Positions 41,809-50,646 are shown, counted from the stretch's first letter. The stretch is 64,000 nucleotides of DNA from Candidatus Pantoea varia (GCF_900115075.1 NZ_FOVG01000001.1:1-64000), one strand, 5' to 3'. The notes: generated from the letters alone by a model not told the origin. Translations and numbers: made by a program.

Positions 41809-42960
41809 ATGAATTATCAGCAAAGAATATTTAAAGCGCTTTCCGGCACAAAGATGTCTGCCGGATTAGCGGGTCTCGCGTTGGGTTTGATCAGTGTCAC
41901 GGCACAGGCGGTCACCGTCACAGATGTGGCGGGGCGCACGGTCACCGTGCCGGATGATGTTCAGCGTGTGGTGCTCGGAGAGGGCCGGTTGTTCTTCGCC
42001 CTTTCGCTGCTTGAGGGCCAGAAACCGTTTGATCGAATCGTCGGCTGGCAGGGCGATTTCCGTAAGCTTGACCCGCAAACCTACGCCACGTATCGGGCGA
42101 AATTCCCGCAAATCGACAACATCCCGCTGATTGGCTCGACCAGTGCTGACACCATCAGCCCGGAAAAAGTGCTGACGCTGAATCCGCAGGTGGCGATTTT
42201 CGGTTTATCGGGTCACGGGCCAGGCAAAGGCAGTGAGCTGGTGAAACAACTGCAAAACGCCGGTGTGCCCGTGGTGTTTGTCGATTTCCGGACTTCTCCG
42301 CTCAAAAACACCGTGCCGAGTATGGCACTGCTGGGCAAAGTCCTGAACCGCGAGAAGCAGGCGCAGGACTATATCCGCTTCTATCAGGACAATATCAAGC
42401 GCGTCACCGACGTAACTAATGAGATTCCTCAGCAGGATAAACCGAAAGTCTTTATCGAACTGCGCGCCTCGACAGCGGATGAATGTTGCCGCTCAGCCGG
42501 TAACGGCAATATGGGTGATTTTATCGATCTGGCGGGCGGCGTGAATATCGCCAGACCGCTGCTGCCGGGGGTGCTCGGTCAGGTGAATCTGGAAAAAGTC
42601 ATCGCCATGCAGCCGGATGTGTATCTGGTCAGCGGGGGAACCAGACCGCCGAAAGCGGGCGATCCGCTACCCGCCGGTTTAGTGCTGGGCGCGCAGACTA
42701 CACCAGAGCAGGCGAGTGCCAGCCTGAAGCCGCTACTGGGGCGTAGAGGCATCAGCACGCTGAAAGCGGTTGAAGATGGCCGCAGTTTTGGCATCTGGCA
42801 CAACTATTACAACTCCCCCTATAACGTGCTGGCCGTACAGTTCTTCGCCAAAGCGTTTTATCCGCAGAAGTTTGCCGACCTCGATCTACAGCAAACGCAA
42901 AAACAACTCTATAAACAGTTCCTCGCCGTCGAACCGACCGGCACTTACTGGACCGAGTAA
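41809..42960 (+). CDS. Periplasmic siderophore/iron-binding protein
   Basis: A 383-residue periplasmic binding protein of the FecB/FepB-like type (Peripla_BP_2). Signal peptide ends at SVTAQA; then [20 protein letters not shown], the usual first strand, and [20 protein letters not shown]. No permease or ATPase lies beside it, so it must use transport partners encoded elsewhere. It shares the Fur-box promoter with cirA, 50 bases downstream. Confidence 0.88.
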   Translation: MNYQQRIFKALSGTKMSAGLAGLALGLISVTAQAVTVTDVAGRTVTVPDDVQRVVLGEGRLFFALSLLEGQKPFDRIVGWQGDFRKLDPQTYATYRAKFPQIDNIPLIGSTSADTISPEKVLTLNPQVAIFGLSGHGPGKGSELVKQLQNAGVPVVFVDFRTSPLKNTVPSMALLGKVLNREKQAQDYIRFYQDNIKRVTDVTNEIPQQDKPKVFIELRASTADECCRSAGNGNMGDFIDLAGGVNIARPLLPGVLGQVNLEKVIAMQPDVYLVSGGTRPPKAGDPLPAGLVLGAQTTPEQASASLKPLLGRRGISTLKAVEDGRSFGIWHNYYNSPYNVLAVQFFAKAFYPQKFADLDLQQTQKQLYKQFLAVEPTGTYWTE

Positions 42961-43010
42961 AAGGGACTTTGCCCCGGCTGACGGGGCGTTTTACCTCACG
43001 GAGAGAAGAG

Positions 43011-44984
43011 ATGGTTAAGATTAAATTTACACCGGCCGTTAAAGCCGGGCTGCTCGCACAACTTATTGCTGCCGCGATGCCGGTGATGGCGGAAGACGCC
43101 AGCGAAGTGAAAGAAAATGAAGAGCAGATGGTGGTCACAGCCTCCTCCATTGAACAGAATCTTAAAGATGCACCAGCCAGTATCAGCGTAATAACCCGCG
43201 ACGATCTGCAAAAGAAACCGGTACAAAACCTTAAAGATGTGCTGAAAGATGTTCCTGGCGTACAGATCACCAATGAAAGCGACAACCGTCAGGGCGTCAG
43301 CATCCGCGGACTGGGCAGCGGCTATACGCTGATCCTGGTGGATGGCAAACGCGTGAACTCCCGCAACGCCGTATTCCGCCATAACGATTTCGATCTGAGC
43401 TGGATCCCTGCGGAATCGATCGAACGTATTGAAGTGGTGCGCGGGCCGATGTCGTCTCTGTACGGCTCCGATGCGCTGGGCGGCGTGGTCAACATCATCA
43501 CCCGTAAAGTCGGCACGCAATGGCACGGCACCCTGAGCGCCGATACCACCGTTCAGGAACACCGCGATCGTGGCGACAGCGGCAACGGTAACGTCTTTGC
43601 CAGCGGCCCGCTGGTTGACGATTTACTGGGCGTGAAAGTTTACGGTGCGCTGGGTAAACGCGAGAAAGATCAGGCCAGTTCCGCCAGCGGCAGCACCGGA
43701 CAGCCGCGTATCGAAGGCTATACATCGCGTAACGCCAATGTCGAATTTTCCCTGACGCCGGATAAAGATCAGGACATCACCTTCGGTTACGGGATGGACC
43801 GTCAGGATCGTGATTCCGACACGCTGGATAAAAATCGTATTGAGCGCGAAAACTACTCGCTCGGCCACAATGGCCGCTGGGGAGTGGCGAACACCGAACT
43901 GCGGTTCTACGGTGAAAAAATCGACAATAAAAACGCCCAAACCATCACCTCGAAAAATAACTCTCTCGACGGCAAAGTCGTGATCCCACTTGGCGATTAC
44001 ACCCAGTTCCTGACATTCGGCGGCGAATACCGCAACGATAAACTGGAAGACGCGGTAAACATGAAAAACGGCGGCAACACGCAGGCGAATCAGTACGCGT
44101 TGTTCCTGGAAGATGAGTGGCACATCTTCGAAAACCTGGCGCTGACCGGCGGCGTGCGTATGGATGACCACGAAAACTACGGCGTCAACTGGAGTCCGCG
44201 TGCTTATCTGGTTTACAACGCCACCGATACGGTCACGATGAAAGGCGGCTGGGCATCCGCGTTCAAAGCGCCTTCTCTTCTGCAGCTTAGCCCGGACTGG
44301 CAAAGTGCCTCCTGCCGCGGCAGTTGTAGTGTTGTGGGCAGTAAGGATCTGAAAGCAGAAACCAGCGAAAGCGTTGAATTCGGTCTGTATTACGCCGGTC
44401 AGGAAGGTCTGTTTGAAGATGTGACCGCCAGCGCGACGGTGTTCCAGAACGACATTGATGACATGATTACGGTTATCCGCACCGCTAACCGCAATCTGGC
44501 GCAGACCTATCAGAACTTTGCTGGGTTTGATGCCAGTGGCAATCCGATCTTCCGGTATTACAACGTGAATAAAGCACGTATCCGCGGGCTGGAAACCGAA
44601 CTCGGTCTGCCCGTCACCGACACGCTGAACCTTAAACTGAACTACACCTATAACGACGCCCGCGACCGGAGTAACGGCGGCAACAAACCGTTGTCCGAAC
44701 TGCCGTTCCACACCAGTAATGCGACGCTCGACTGGAAACCGCTGGAGGACTGGAGCTTCTATCTTTCCGCGAATTACAAAGGCAAAAGCCGCACCGTGAC
44801 CGACGGCAACGCTACGCCGGGTGGATATACTGTCTGGAATACCGGCGGGTCGTATAAGGTGAATAAAGCAGTGAAGATCCGGGCAGGGGTTCTGAACCTG
44901 ACCGATAAAGATCTCAACCGCGACGACTACAGTTATAACGAAGATGGGCGCAGGTACTTTGCGGCTGTGGATTATAGTTTCTAG
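43011..44984 (+). CDS. cirA: CirA-type TonB-dependent catecholate siderophore receptor
   Basis: A 657-residue outer-membrane receptor closely resembling E. coli CirA (catecholate iron and colicin I receptor). Signal peptide to AMPVMA, TonB box EEQMVVTAS, plug domain with [33 protein letters not shown] and [20 protein letters not shown], then a 22-strand barrel ending in [11 protein letters not shown] with terminal Phe. The CirA disulfide loop is present as SCRGSC. Start at 43011 has GGAG upstream; the longer frame from 42969 is rejected. Confidence 0.94.
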   Translation: MVKIKFTPAVKAGLLAQLIAAAMPVMAEDASEVKENEEQMVVTASSIEQNLKDAPASISVITRDDLQKKPVQNLKDVLKDVPGVQITNESDNRQGVSIRGLGSGYTLILVDGKRVNSRNAVFRHNDFDLSWIPAESIERIEVVRGPMSSLYGSDALGGVVNIITRKVGTQWHGTLSADTTVQEHRDRGDSGNGNVFASGPLVDDLLGVKVYGALGKREKDQASSASGSTGQPRIEGYTSRNANVEFSLTPDKDQDITFGYGMDRQDRDSDTLDKNRIERENYSLGHNGRWGVANTELRFYGEKIDNKNAQTITSKNNSLDGKVVIPLGDYTQFLTFGGEYRNDKLEDAVNMKNGGNTQANQYALFLEDEWHIFENLALTGGVRMDDHENYGVNWSPRAYLVYNATDTVTMKGGWASAFKAPSLLQLSPDWQSASCRGSCSVVGSKDLKAETSESVEFGLYYAGQEGLFEDVTASATVFQNDIDDMITVIRTANRNLAQTYQNFAGFDASGNPIFRYYNVNKARIRGLETELGLPVTDTLNLKLNYTYNDARDRSNGGNKPLSELPFHTSNATLDWKPLEDWSFYLSANYKGKSRTVTDGNATPGGYTVWNTGGSYKVNKAVKIRAGVLNLTDKDLNRDDYSYNEDGRRYFAAVDYSF

Positions 44985-44996
44985 CGTTAAACCGTG

Positions 44997-45026
44997 GCCG
45001 GGACGGTTTATGTCCCGGCTGTTTTA
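44997..45026 (+). terminator. Terminator after cirA
   Basis: GCCGGGAC-GGTTTAT-GTCCCGGC followed by TGTTTTAAG, 12 bases beyond cirA. Confidence 0.88.
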
Positions 45027-45053
45027 AGACGTCGTGGGATAGTCTGAAGAAAC

Positions 45054-45215
45054 AAAAAAGCCCGCAAGACTTTACCCTTGCGGGCTTTAAGGACTTCGAT
45101 GATGGTTCTGGTCACCGTCCACCAGTAATTTGGTGGGCTGGTGGAAGTTGAATTCTTTGTTAACTTTATGTTTTTATTTAATTTTTATGAATTCAAATTT
45201 GTTTAGTGTACGCTT
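45054..45215 (-). repeat. Displaced ssrA 3' end and terminator (outermost att remnant)
   Basis: 45054-45088 is a copy of the ssrA terminator (AAAAAAGCCCGC...GCGGGCTTT, read as minus strand). At 45132-45155 TTGGTGGGCTGGTGGAAGTTGAA closely matches the tmRNA 3' end TGGTGGAGCTGGCGGGAGTTGAA. Two GAATTC sites 39 bases apart (45150, 45189) follow, as at the 48.5-kb joint. I read this as the original host ssrA terminus pushed away by insertions, so everything from about 45.13 kb to ssrA is acquired. Confidence 0.78.
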
Positions 45216-45289
45216 GCGTCTACCAGTGCAGTATAGTCGTGCAGTTTTATCGCCTGTTCTGGCGATATAGATAAAGGATATAACCTGAC

Positions 45290-45763
45290 TTATCGGCTAC
45301 CGTCAGCCCTGGCCGGAGCAGGGTTAGCGGAGATATCAATGTATTTCCTTAATCCTGCTCGACGGCTTACGCCGCGAGGATCGGAGAATGGCAATTTAAG
45401 CGTGGGAGATTCCGATACTTTTACAGTCCAGGTAGTATCGCCAACAAAGCTGAAGCTTGCGGAGCGGGGCGAAACCTCCAAATCTTTAAAATGACCTGAG
45501 GTATAAGCGCCTCCAATAGTCAGTTCTTCTACTATGCCTTGAGAAAGCTCCAATAGCAGGATTGTAAGCATTTCTTCAAAGATGACGTCATCCGTCACGA
45601 ATAAAAGATAACGACGCGCATCGACTTTTATTGCAGCCTCAAGCACTTTTCCGGGAATAATAATCCCTGTTGCGTTGCCGCCAATCAGCACTTCAGAACG
45701 AGCCTGAGTGGTTTCTGTTGCTTCACTGACTTCCGATAGCAATAGTGTAGTGACTTCTTCCAT
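45290..45763 (-). CDS. Hypothetical protein, possible immunity partner
   Basis: A 157-residue protein of unknown family starting MEEVTTLLLSEVSEATETTQ, 2 bases after the stop of the 240-residue gene. Its middle contains two hydrophobic beta-rich runs (KVLEAAIKVDARRYLLFVTDD, EEMLTILLLELSQGIVEELTIGG), and the C-terminal tail is basic. Being second and coupled to a glycine-zipper membrane protein, it could be its immunity factor; this is inference. The open frame extends to 45856, but that overlaps the upstream gene and has no ribosome site. Confidence 0.6.
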   Translation of the reverse strand: MEEVTTLLLSEVSEATETTQARSEVLIGGNATGIIIPGKVLEAAIKVDARRYLLFVTDDVIFEEMLTILLLELSQGIVEELTIGGAYTSGHFKDLEVSPRSASFSFVGDTTWTVKVSESPTLKLPFSDPRGVSRRAGLRKYIDISANPAPARADGSR

Positions 45764-45765
45764 CT

Positions 45766-46488
45766 TTATTTCCACCAGTTGCCCATTTCCCATGCCGCTA
45801 AAGCACCGCCAACAAATCCACCCAACAACACGCATACAGGCGCACCAGGCCCACACATCAGACCAGCAATAGCACCGCCAGCCCAGCCGCCTGCAATACC
45901 GGCTCCGTTAATAGCAACCTGCCTGCCGGTTTCTGAAACTTTATTGTCTGACGTATATATTTCATACACTGATACCCCGATAGAAAGTACTATTAAGCCC
46001 TTAGCTGCACGGGATAATTTCATCATTCTAAGGTTAACCTGAGGGTTTGATTTGCCCGCTGACTCTACAATCGCGGCATAAACCAGATTTTTTTGCGTTT
46101 CAGATAAGCTGTTAAAGTTAGTCTTTGGCCCGAACATAGACGCCGTTTTTTTGGCGACTAACTCATTAAGCGTTACGCCTGAAGTCTTCATTCTTTCTGC
46201 CATGGCCCTACCAAGTGGCGTACTCCGGGTTCGTACCATATCCATTATCAGATTTCTGGTTTCCTGAGCCTCCATTGCTGCTCTTTCCCAGCTCATGATG
46301 CCACTATTTGCTTTGGCTCTAAGATCCTCGGCCATTTCTTTAATGCGTTTAGAGTACTCAAGGCGTAGTCGGGGATCGACAGAGAGCCTTGCCGTTGCCG
46401 CAGATACATCACCTTGTAATGCATTTACCGCGCTTTCGAATTTCGCTTTCCCTTCTGAGTCCAGCGCACTAAGTAAAGTCGTATCCAT
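45766..46488 (-). CDS. Glycine-zipper protein, putative membrane-active toxin
   Basis: A 240-residue protein. Residues 1-160 are helical and charged (LDSEGKAKFESAVNALQGD, RLEYSKRIKEMAEDL). Residues 165-240 hold a hydrophobic helix (AAKGLIVLSIGVSVYEIYT) and a glycine-zipper hairpin GAGIAGGWAGGAIAGLMCGP and VCVLLGGFVGGALAAWEMG. Such tails occur in pore-forming or membrane-depolarising interbacterial toxins, often secretion-system effectors. No signal peptide. It has no counterpart in P4 core genes and is element A cargo. Exact family not recognised. Confidence 0.6.
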   Translation of the reverse strand: MDTTLLSALDSEGKAKFESAVNALQGDVSAATARLSVDPRLRLEYSKRIKEMAEDLRAKANSGIMSWERAAMEAQETRNLIMDMVRTRSTPLGRAMAERMKTSGVTLNELVAKKTASMFGPKTNFNSLSETQKNLVYAAIVESAGKSNPQVNLRMMKLSRAAKGLIVLSIGVSVYEIYTSDNKVSETGRQVAINGAGIAGGWAGGAIAGLMCGPGAPVCVLLGGFVGGALAAWEMGNWWK

Positions 46489-46589
46489 TTTCAGTCCCTA
46501 TAAAATGAGTAACCTACCAAACATAACAAATATGCTAATGAAAGTGAAAATAGGCATGTTTAAGGATGTGATGTAAAAATGTTCGATTA

Positions 46590-46915
46590 ACATGCTATTC
46601 ATGTTGAGCAGATTCTTGTGGCCGTTGGCCTCCATTTAGGGAGTCTGTCGTGATAGAGATAACGCCTTGGATAAGGCGGACTGATGCTGGCATTCACCAT
46701 ATAGAGCGCATTTGGCTCCGGCGTCCTGAATAGGTAACCGCAGAAGTTCCCTGGGACGCGACATCCGCCCGCTGTGGACAGTGAAGTACATCGGGTTGTT
46801 ATACACCGCCAGATTTAACGCCGGGATATGGGTTCAGAAGGCGTAGTGGTACTTAAGAACCATGGAGACCGCATCGCCGCCAGTGATGGCTTTGATGCGC
46901 ACCGTCACCGCTCCA
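46590..46915 (-). pseudogene. Remnant of a P4 alpha primase-helicase gene
   Basis: Two stretches are alignable by eye to the intact alpha gene of element C. 46590-46750 corresponds to 50829-50985 (both carry AGAGCGCATTTGGCTCCGG-like sequence). 46785-46915 corresponds to ~51210-51345. About 220 bases between them are deleted. Translation of the minus strand still shows IKAITGGDAVSM, the helicase segment seen in the intact protein. Several stops and frame shifts. Evidence that element A was once a P4-like satellite. Confidence 0.85.
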
Positions 46916-46959
46916 CAATGACCGAATTGGTTTGGATAACCTCGGTTAATCACAGCCAC

Positions 46960-47021
46960 AAAAAAGCCCGCAAGGTTTTCACTTTGTGGGCTTATCATGA
47001 CTTCGATAATTGTTCTGATAA
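46960..47021 (-). repeat. Second ssrA terminator copy (A/B joint)
   Basis: AAAAAAGCCCGCAAGG...TTTGTGGGCTT then CATGACTTCGATAATTGTTCTG, homologous to 45054-45115 and 48415-48475. The tmRNA 3'-end core that should follow is no longer recognisable. It marks the join between elements A and B. Confidence 0.75.
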
Positions 47022-47053
47022 CCATCAACCGGGTAAATATACTCCTGAAAGCC

Positions 47054-47350
47054 TCATTTCTCTGACGAGATCTGACGAACAGTCATCAAGAATTCATGAG
47101 CCATGGTTTCCCAAAGTTCAGGAGAAAAATCAAACCCATATCGTTTCCTGAACTCCTCTTCGACACCGTCACCATAGGCTGAGATAAAATCATCAACTTC
47201 TTCGACGAGATCTTTGAGCATCCAGTCTGGTACTGACTTTTTGAATAGTCGTACAATGCCTTCAATCGTATCCTCGCCATCATTGATGATGTCCGCGTCC
47301 TGGTTGAAATAACCGAAAATCAGTTGGTCAAGAAAATGGAATTTTTGCAT
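47054..47350 (-). CDS. CdiI_2-like immunity protein
   Basis: A 98-residue acidic protein with the pattern of the contact-dependent-inhibition immunity family (FHFLDQLIFGYFNQD at the N-terminus, where members read LxxLIGGYFNQDW). Start ATG 47350 has AGGT 6 bases upstream. It follows the RNase A-like toxin by 78 bases on the same strand, the usual toxin-immunity order, and probably binds and blocks it. Confidence 0.78.
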   Translation of the reverse strand: MQKFHFLDQLIFGYFNQDADIINDGEDTIEGIVRLFKKSVPDWMLKDLVEEVDDFISAYGDGVEEEFRKRYGFDFSPELWETMAHEFLMTVRQISSEK

Positions 47351-47428
47351 TTTGTACCTATAGATCCGGGAATGCTGTGAGAATGTAATAGGGTTTGCCG
47401 TTATATTGCTGAAACTCAATAACAATTC

Positions 47429-48178
47429 TCACTTTGTCATGACTATTCGCTGGTTACTCCCTCGCCGGAAACCGTAGCCAATCGCTTTGCCTGATGCATT
47501 GCGAATAGTCAGCCTGGCTCCCTGTCTGCCTCCGCCAAGGACGGATTTTATAACGCTCCGGTTAGCAAAAAGCGCTCTCGATATGGCGTCTTCGGCTACC
47601 TTCACATTGGTAAAGGTGGTGGAATACTGCAAACGCTTATTCGCTTCAAAGCGGGCTAATAGCTCTTCCTCGCTTTTGCCAACATGTTTGGAAAGCGTAT
47701 GCCCGCCGGGTTTCAAACCCGAGATTGACTCATGCTCACTGAGTTTGATGCGGCCAGCTCTTACTGCAGCTACCCGGCTTGCGCCGATGCCAAGTGCAAA
47801 TCCCAATGGAACAGCGATATCGACAGTCAGGCCGATTTTCATCGCCGTATCGTCATCTGCTCCAAAGGATTTTGCAATTGCTGTTGCTGCCTCGTAAGTT
47901 GCCGTGCGTGTATCTTTGCCTACAATGAGTTGGTTTGCAGCAGCGTGAATGCTATCTAGACTATGCGCGCCGACAACTACACATCCAGCTTTTGTTAATC
48001 CTGTAGGTTCGGGTGCAATGCATAAAGCAGTAGCACCAGCAAGCTCAAGTGACCCCATGACAAGCCCCAGCCCTCCGAAAAGACGATTACTCATCGTTTC
48101 CGCATCTGTCACTGTTTTATCAGAAAGCGCGGCAGCAAGCTGAACAGGGGACATCGCGATCTTTATGCCATCATCCAT
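47429..48178 (-). CDS. RNase A-like toxin (CdiA-CT/effector type)
   Basis: A 249-residue stand-alone toxin. Residues 1-145 form a hydrophobic N-terminal module (SNRLFGGLGLVMGSLELAGA, GLTVDIAVPLGFALGIGASR) seen in front of several polymorphic toxins. Residues 150-249 carry the bacterial RNase A-like domain: LSEHESISGLKPGGHTLSKH with the catalytic His, then VGKSEEELLARF, STFTN-type TTFTNVKVAEDAI and terminal basic strand. Expected to cleave tRNA or other RNA in competitors. No signal peptide; delivery (e.g. type VI secretion) is unresolved since no secretion genes are in the window. Confidence 0.8.
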   Translation of the reverse strand: MDDGIKIAMSPVQLAAALSDKTVTDAETMSNRLFGGLGLVMGSLELAGATALCIAPEPTGLTKAGCVVVGAHSLDSIHAAANQLIVGKDTRTATYEAATAIAKSFGADDDTAMKIGLTVDIAVPLGFALGIGASRVAAVRAGRIKLSEHESISGLKPGGHTLSKHVGKSEEELLARFEANKRLQYSTTFTNVKVAEDAISRALFANRSVIKSVLGGGRQGARLTIRNASGKAIGYGFRRGSNQRIVMTK

Positions 48179-48414
48179 AATGTGACCTCATGTGTTTAAA
48201 AGATAAACAGCACGATTGTATCCTTTCGAACAGAACTTACAATTTTAGAGCCAATAATTAGTTGAGAAAAAGCGGTTCAAAATGTTCATGTATCGAAGAC
48301 TGTTGAATACACTGGTGGGCATGTAATCCGTGCCATGACTGATTTCCATCTATATCAGAGCGTGTACCAATGATCACCGGATTCAGGGAGATCGTCCCGG
48401 AAGATCACAGACAC
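48179..48414. other. Element B right end, non-coding
   Basis: About 235 bases upstream of the toxin gene, AT-rich near 48200-48290 and likely to hold the toxin promoter. It ends in the int-proximal-like sequence GTGTACCAATGATCACCGG before the terminator copy. No ORF recognised. Confidence 0.5.
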
Positions 48415-48570
48415 AAAAAAGCCCGCAGGGCTTTCACCTTGCGGGCTCTCAGGACTTCGAGGATGGTTCTGGTCCGCTGGCGGAGTCTGAATTCAGAGTT
48501 TTTCTTTATGAATATAAAGGAAAATTCTGAATTCAACTTGCGAGCGTATACCAAAGCGTATACCAATTGC
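48415..48570. repeat. Attachment site between elements B and C (attL of the satellite)
   Basis: Third ssrA terminator copy at 48415-48447. The tmRNA core relic GCTGGCGGAGTCTGAA at 48479-48492 follows (compare GCTGGCGGGAGTTGAA in ssrA). Then a 21-bp imperfect inverted repeat sits at 48489-48509/48514-48534 (19 of 21 pairing). Two direct GTATACCAA repeats lie at 48546 and 48558, 12 bases apart. The same GTATACCAAT pair with 12-base spacing occurs at the other end of element C (60536, 60548). These are likely integrase arm sites. Confidence 0.8.
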
Positions 48571-48834
48571 TTTTATTAACCCTAGTTATGGATGAGAGCA
48601 TAATGTAGTTTCTCACATCAAATTCGCTAAAACGATGCGCATTTAATGTTACGTGAAGTAGATTGTAACGCTGAAACTTTGAACATTTGAAAAGTTCATT
48701 TTCAACAACTGCTCTCATTGTGCAAAGCAGTTTATTTTATTAAGTCATGTCTGCTATGAGCGAGGATCGGAGGTGGTATTTACGCTCTCAGAAAAAGTGA
48801 CTATAGAAAAATTTGAAATTCACTTTGAGATATC
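48571..48834. other. AT-rich non-coding end of element C
   Basis: About 260 bases between the arm repeats and the HNH gene stop. No conserved ORF or strong hairpin. Confidence 0.5.
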
Positions 48835-50301
48835 TTAAGCCTCAAAGCTAAGCCAGCGTTCTAGCAGTCCCGATATATTCAAAGTAACTGAATGAACATT
48901 CAGTTTTTTACCTTCTAAGATACTTTTAGCAAAGTATGTGCAGTCAGGTTTGAAATGCACAGTGAGTGAATCAGGATTAATGCCCATCAAACCAGCATCA
49001 AAAAGACGATGTAAACAGGCAAGCATCAATAATCCGTTAGAAGTGTTATTGTTTCCTGTGCTTACTGGTTCAATGTGAGCGGCCTCTAAGGCTTCTCCGC
49101 TATTCGTTATGGCACAACGATAACCAAAGTTAGCGGCTACACGCTCTTTAAAATCGTTCTGATTGGTACGGGTACGAACAATACGATCAGAGAATAACGC
49201 TTGCTCAATAGATTCAGAGAGAGCGGGAATATAAGAAGCATCATTAGAAACTGAGTCAACAAGATTTTCTAAGGGGTTTGTGATGGCATTAGTTTGTTCA
49301 GGGAGAATCATCACTTCTTGAGGGCGTACAGGCGTTTCTATGAGATGTTTTGACGGCTTACAGACACTAAGAAATTCATGTGCCTGTTTTACATCCATGC
49401 CTTGCTTGGTGGCTTCACGTTTGAAAGCATCGACCATAGCAACGGTGTACCCATTTTCTGCAAACAACCTAATCCACTTATCACTAAAGGTTTCTGGAGT
49501 TTCGGCAACACGAACAGAAAAAACCTCCTCTACTGTTTCATTTGATGACAATACAGGCGGATCTATTACATTATCAGCAGCGGCAACTGGTGTTTCGATC
49601 TCTATGATTAATTTAGGTGTGCTTAAGCTTGTGCGATGAATATCTCTAGTATGGTCTACAAATCTGCCAAAATATTCAAAATCAATTTTGCATTCGATGC
49701 ATGAAATTGGGCGCCTTATAAGGACTGTATCTATCTTTTTCTGTTCATTATCAGCTTGATTGGTTTCTTTCTGTTTAACTTTTGCTAGGTGTCGAGAGCT
49801 AGGCTTAATTGTTTCCTCATTAAAAATGCCTCTATATATGGCCGGGGATGTTAATTTTTCCGCTGGTTTTCTTTGTTCTTTATTGAATCTATCTAATGTT
49901 TCACCCTGAAAAATAGCTTTCGCTTTCTTCGTTGCTTGTTTTTTTGATAAACCGGATGAAATAAGCTCTAGCAATATATTCGAATAAAGTTGAGGGTTAT
50001 GTTTACGCTGTTGGTTATCTAACTTGCGTTTTTGATTGTAAATCTCCATTTGCTCAGGATTTAAAGCTGCTCCTACACTACGGATAGTAACAGGTGCAGT
50101 TAACAGTTTATTGCCGTTCATATTCCTTTTTGCTTGTTCATTGCTAACTCTAACTTTAACTGTGGGAGATTCTATATGGAAATCATGGCGGCTATCATTT
50201 TGGGTGCGGAGCAGAACCTCTCTTACTTCTTCGGGAATTGGCTTACCTTCACGGCTTGCTCTTCCCCATGCTTTGATAGCTTCTAAGCGTGTCATCTTCA
50301 T
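48835..50301 (-). CDS. HNH endonuclease with a C2H2 zinc finger
   Basis: A 488-residue protein of three parts. Residues ~1-200 are basic and unassigned (MKMTRLEAIKAWGRASREGK...SGLSKKQATKKAKAIFQ). Residues ~214-235 form a classic finger CIECKIDFEYF-x-RFVDHTRDIH, spacing C-x2-C-x12-H-x4-H. Residues ~385-488 are an HNH_2 nuclease domain (FKERVAANFGYRCAITN, LEAAHIEPV, NGLLMLACLHRLFDAGL) with His, Asn and His in place. Codon use is AT-rich unlike the neighbouring primase. It occupies a cargo position between alpha and attL. Function unknown; DNA-targeting defence or inter-satellite exclusion are possibilities. Start 50301 chosen for its AGGT site. Confidence 0.75.
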   Translation of the reverse strand: MKMTRLEAIKAWGRASREGKPIPEEVREVLLRTQNDSRHDFHIESPTVKVRVSNEQAKRNMNGNKLLTAPVTIRSVGAALNPEQMEIYNQKRKLDNQQRKHNPQLYSNILLELISSGLSKKQATKKAKAIFQGETLDRFNKEQRKPAEKLTSPAIYRGIFNEETIKPSSRHLAKVKQKETNQADNEQKKIDTVLIRRPISCIECKIDFEYFGRFVDHTRDIHRTSLSTPKLIIEIETPVAAADNVIDPPVLSSNETVEEVFSVRVAETPETFSDKWIRLFAENGYTVAMVDAFKREATKQGMDVKQAHEFLSVCKPSKHLIETPVRPQEVMILPEQTNAITNPLENLVDSVSNDASYIPALSESIEQALFSDRIVRTRTNQNDFKERVAANFGYRCAITNSGEALEAAHIEPVSTGNNNTSNGLLMLACLHRLFDAGLMGINPDSLTVHFKPDCTYFAKSILEGKKLNVHSVTLNISGLLERWLSFEA

Positions 50302-50343
50302 GTGAGTACCTGAAAAATGTGGAGATATGAAAAAAGTATACAA

Positions 50344-50640
50344 ATTATTCTTATCAACCGTCTATACATCCGACGGCAAGCATTGCAAGAGCTGATGTAA
50401 GTATCCATTTAAAACGAACTATAAATTTCTAAAGAGTATCTAGCTCTATAATTCCCGCTTGTGGCACTTAGGGGAACAAATACATTATTCTCTTAATGAG
50501 AAGAGAACTGAGCTAAGAAAAAGATTTTACAAAAAACTCTTCACACTGTTCACTCTCCGTTTTTATTTATATATATCAGTAAATTACCTGATGAATGATA
50601 GGTGTAGGGTGAAGGGTATCATTCATCACCGGTGAAGTTC
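50344..50640. promoter_or_regulatory. Iteron cluster near alpha (crr-like)
   Basis: The ~330-base gap between the HNH start and the alpha stop holds the HNH promoter (AT-rich 50340-50440). At 50537-50640 it holds a cluster of GTGAA-type motifs in both orientations: TCTTCAC and TGTTCAC at 50538-50553, GGGTGAAGG at 50608 and CGGTGAAGTTC at 50630. P4 alpha recognises GGTGAACAG-type iterons at ori and at crr, sites about 4-4.5 kb apart. A matching cluster lies 4.1 kb away at 54660-54770. Confidence 0.65.
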
Positions 50641-50646
50641 ATGCAT

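Larger units (their letters stand above)
45132..46993. mobile_element. Element A: eroded P4-like insertion with toxin/immunity pair
   Basis: Bounded by the ssrA terminator copies at 45054 and 46960. It holds a two-gene toxin/immunity candidate and a decayed P4 alpha primase fragment directly abutting the right terminator copy. No integrase. In gene order (left att, cargo, primase) it mirrors element C, so the integrase side has been lost by deletion. Confidence 0.7.
47022..48480. mobile_element. Element B: remnant reduced to an RNase toxin-immunity module
   Basis: Lies between terminator copies at 46960 and 48415. Only a toxin and its immunity gene remain. The right end (GTGTACCAATGATCACCGGATT at ~48362) resembles the int-proximal end of element C (GTATACCAATTATCGCTGGATT at ~60548), so it came from a related ssrA-targeting element. 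Confidence 0.65.

Noticed and set aside
45054..45088. Terminator copies as simple unrelated terminators
   Set aside because: Similarity extends beyond the stem (GGACTTCGATGATGGTTCTGG-like sequence) and in two cases into the tmRNA 3' end, so common descent from ssrA is the better explanation.
45120..45215. A second tmRNA or tRNA gene at the outer joint
   Set aside because: Only about 25 bases of the 3' end are preserved; no acceptor partner strand or mature RNA can form.
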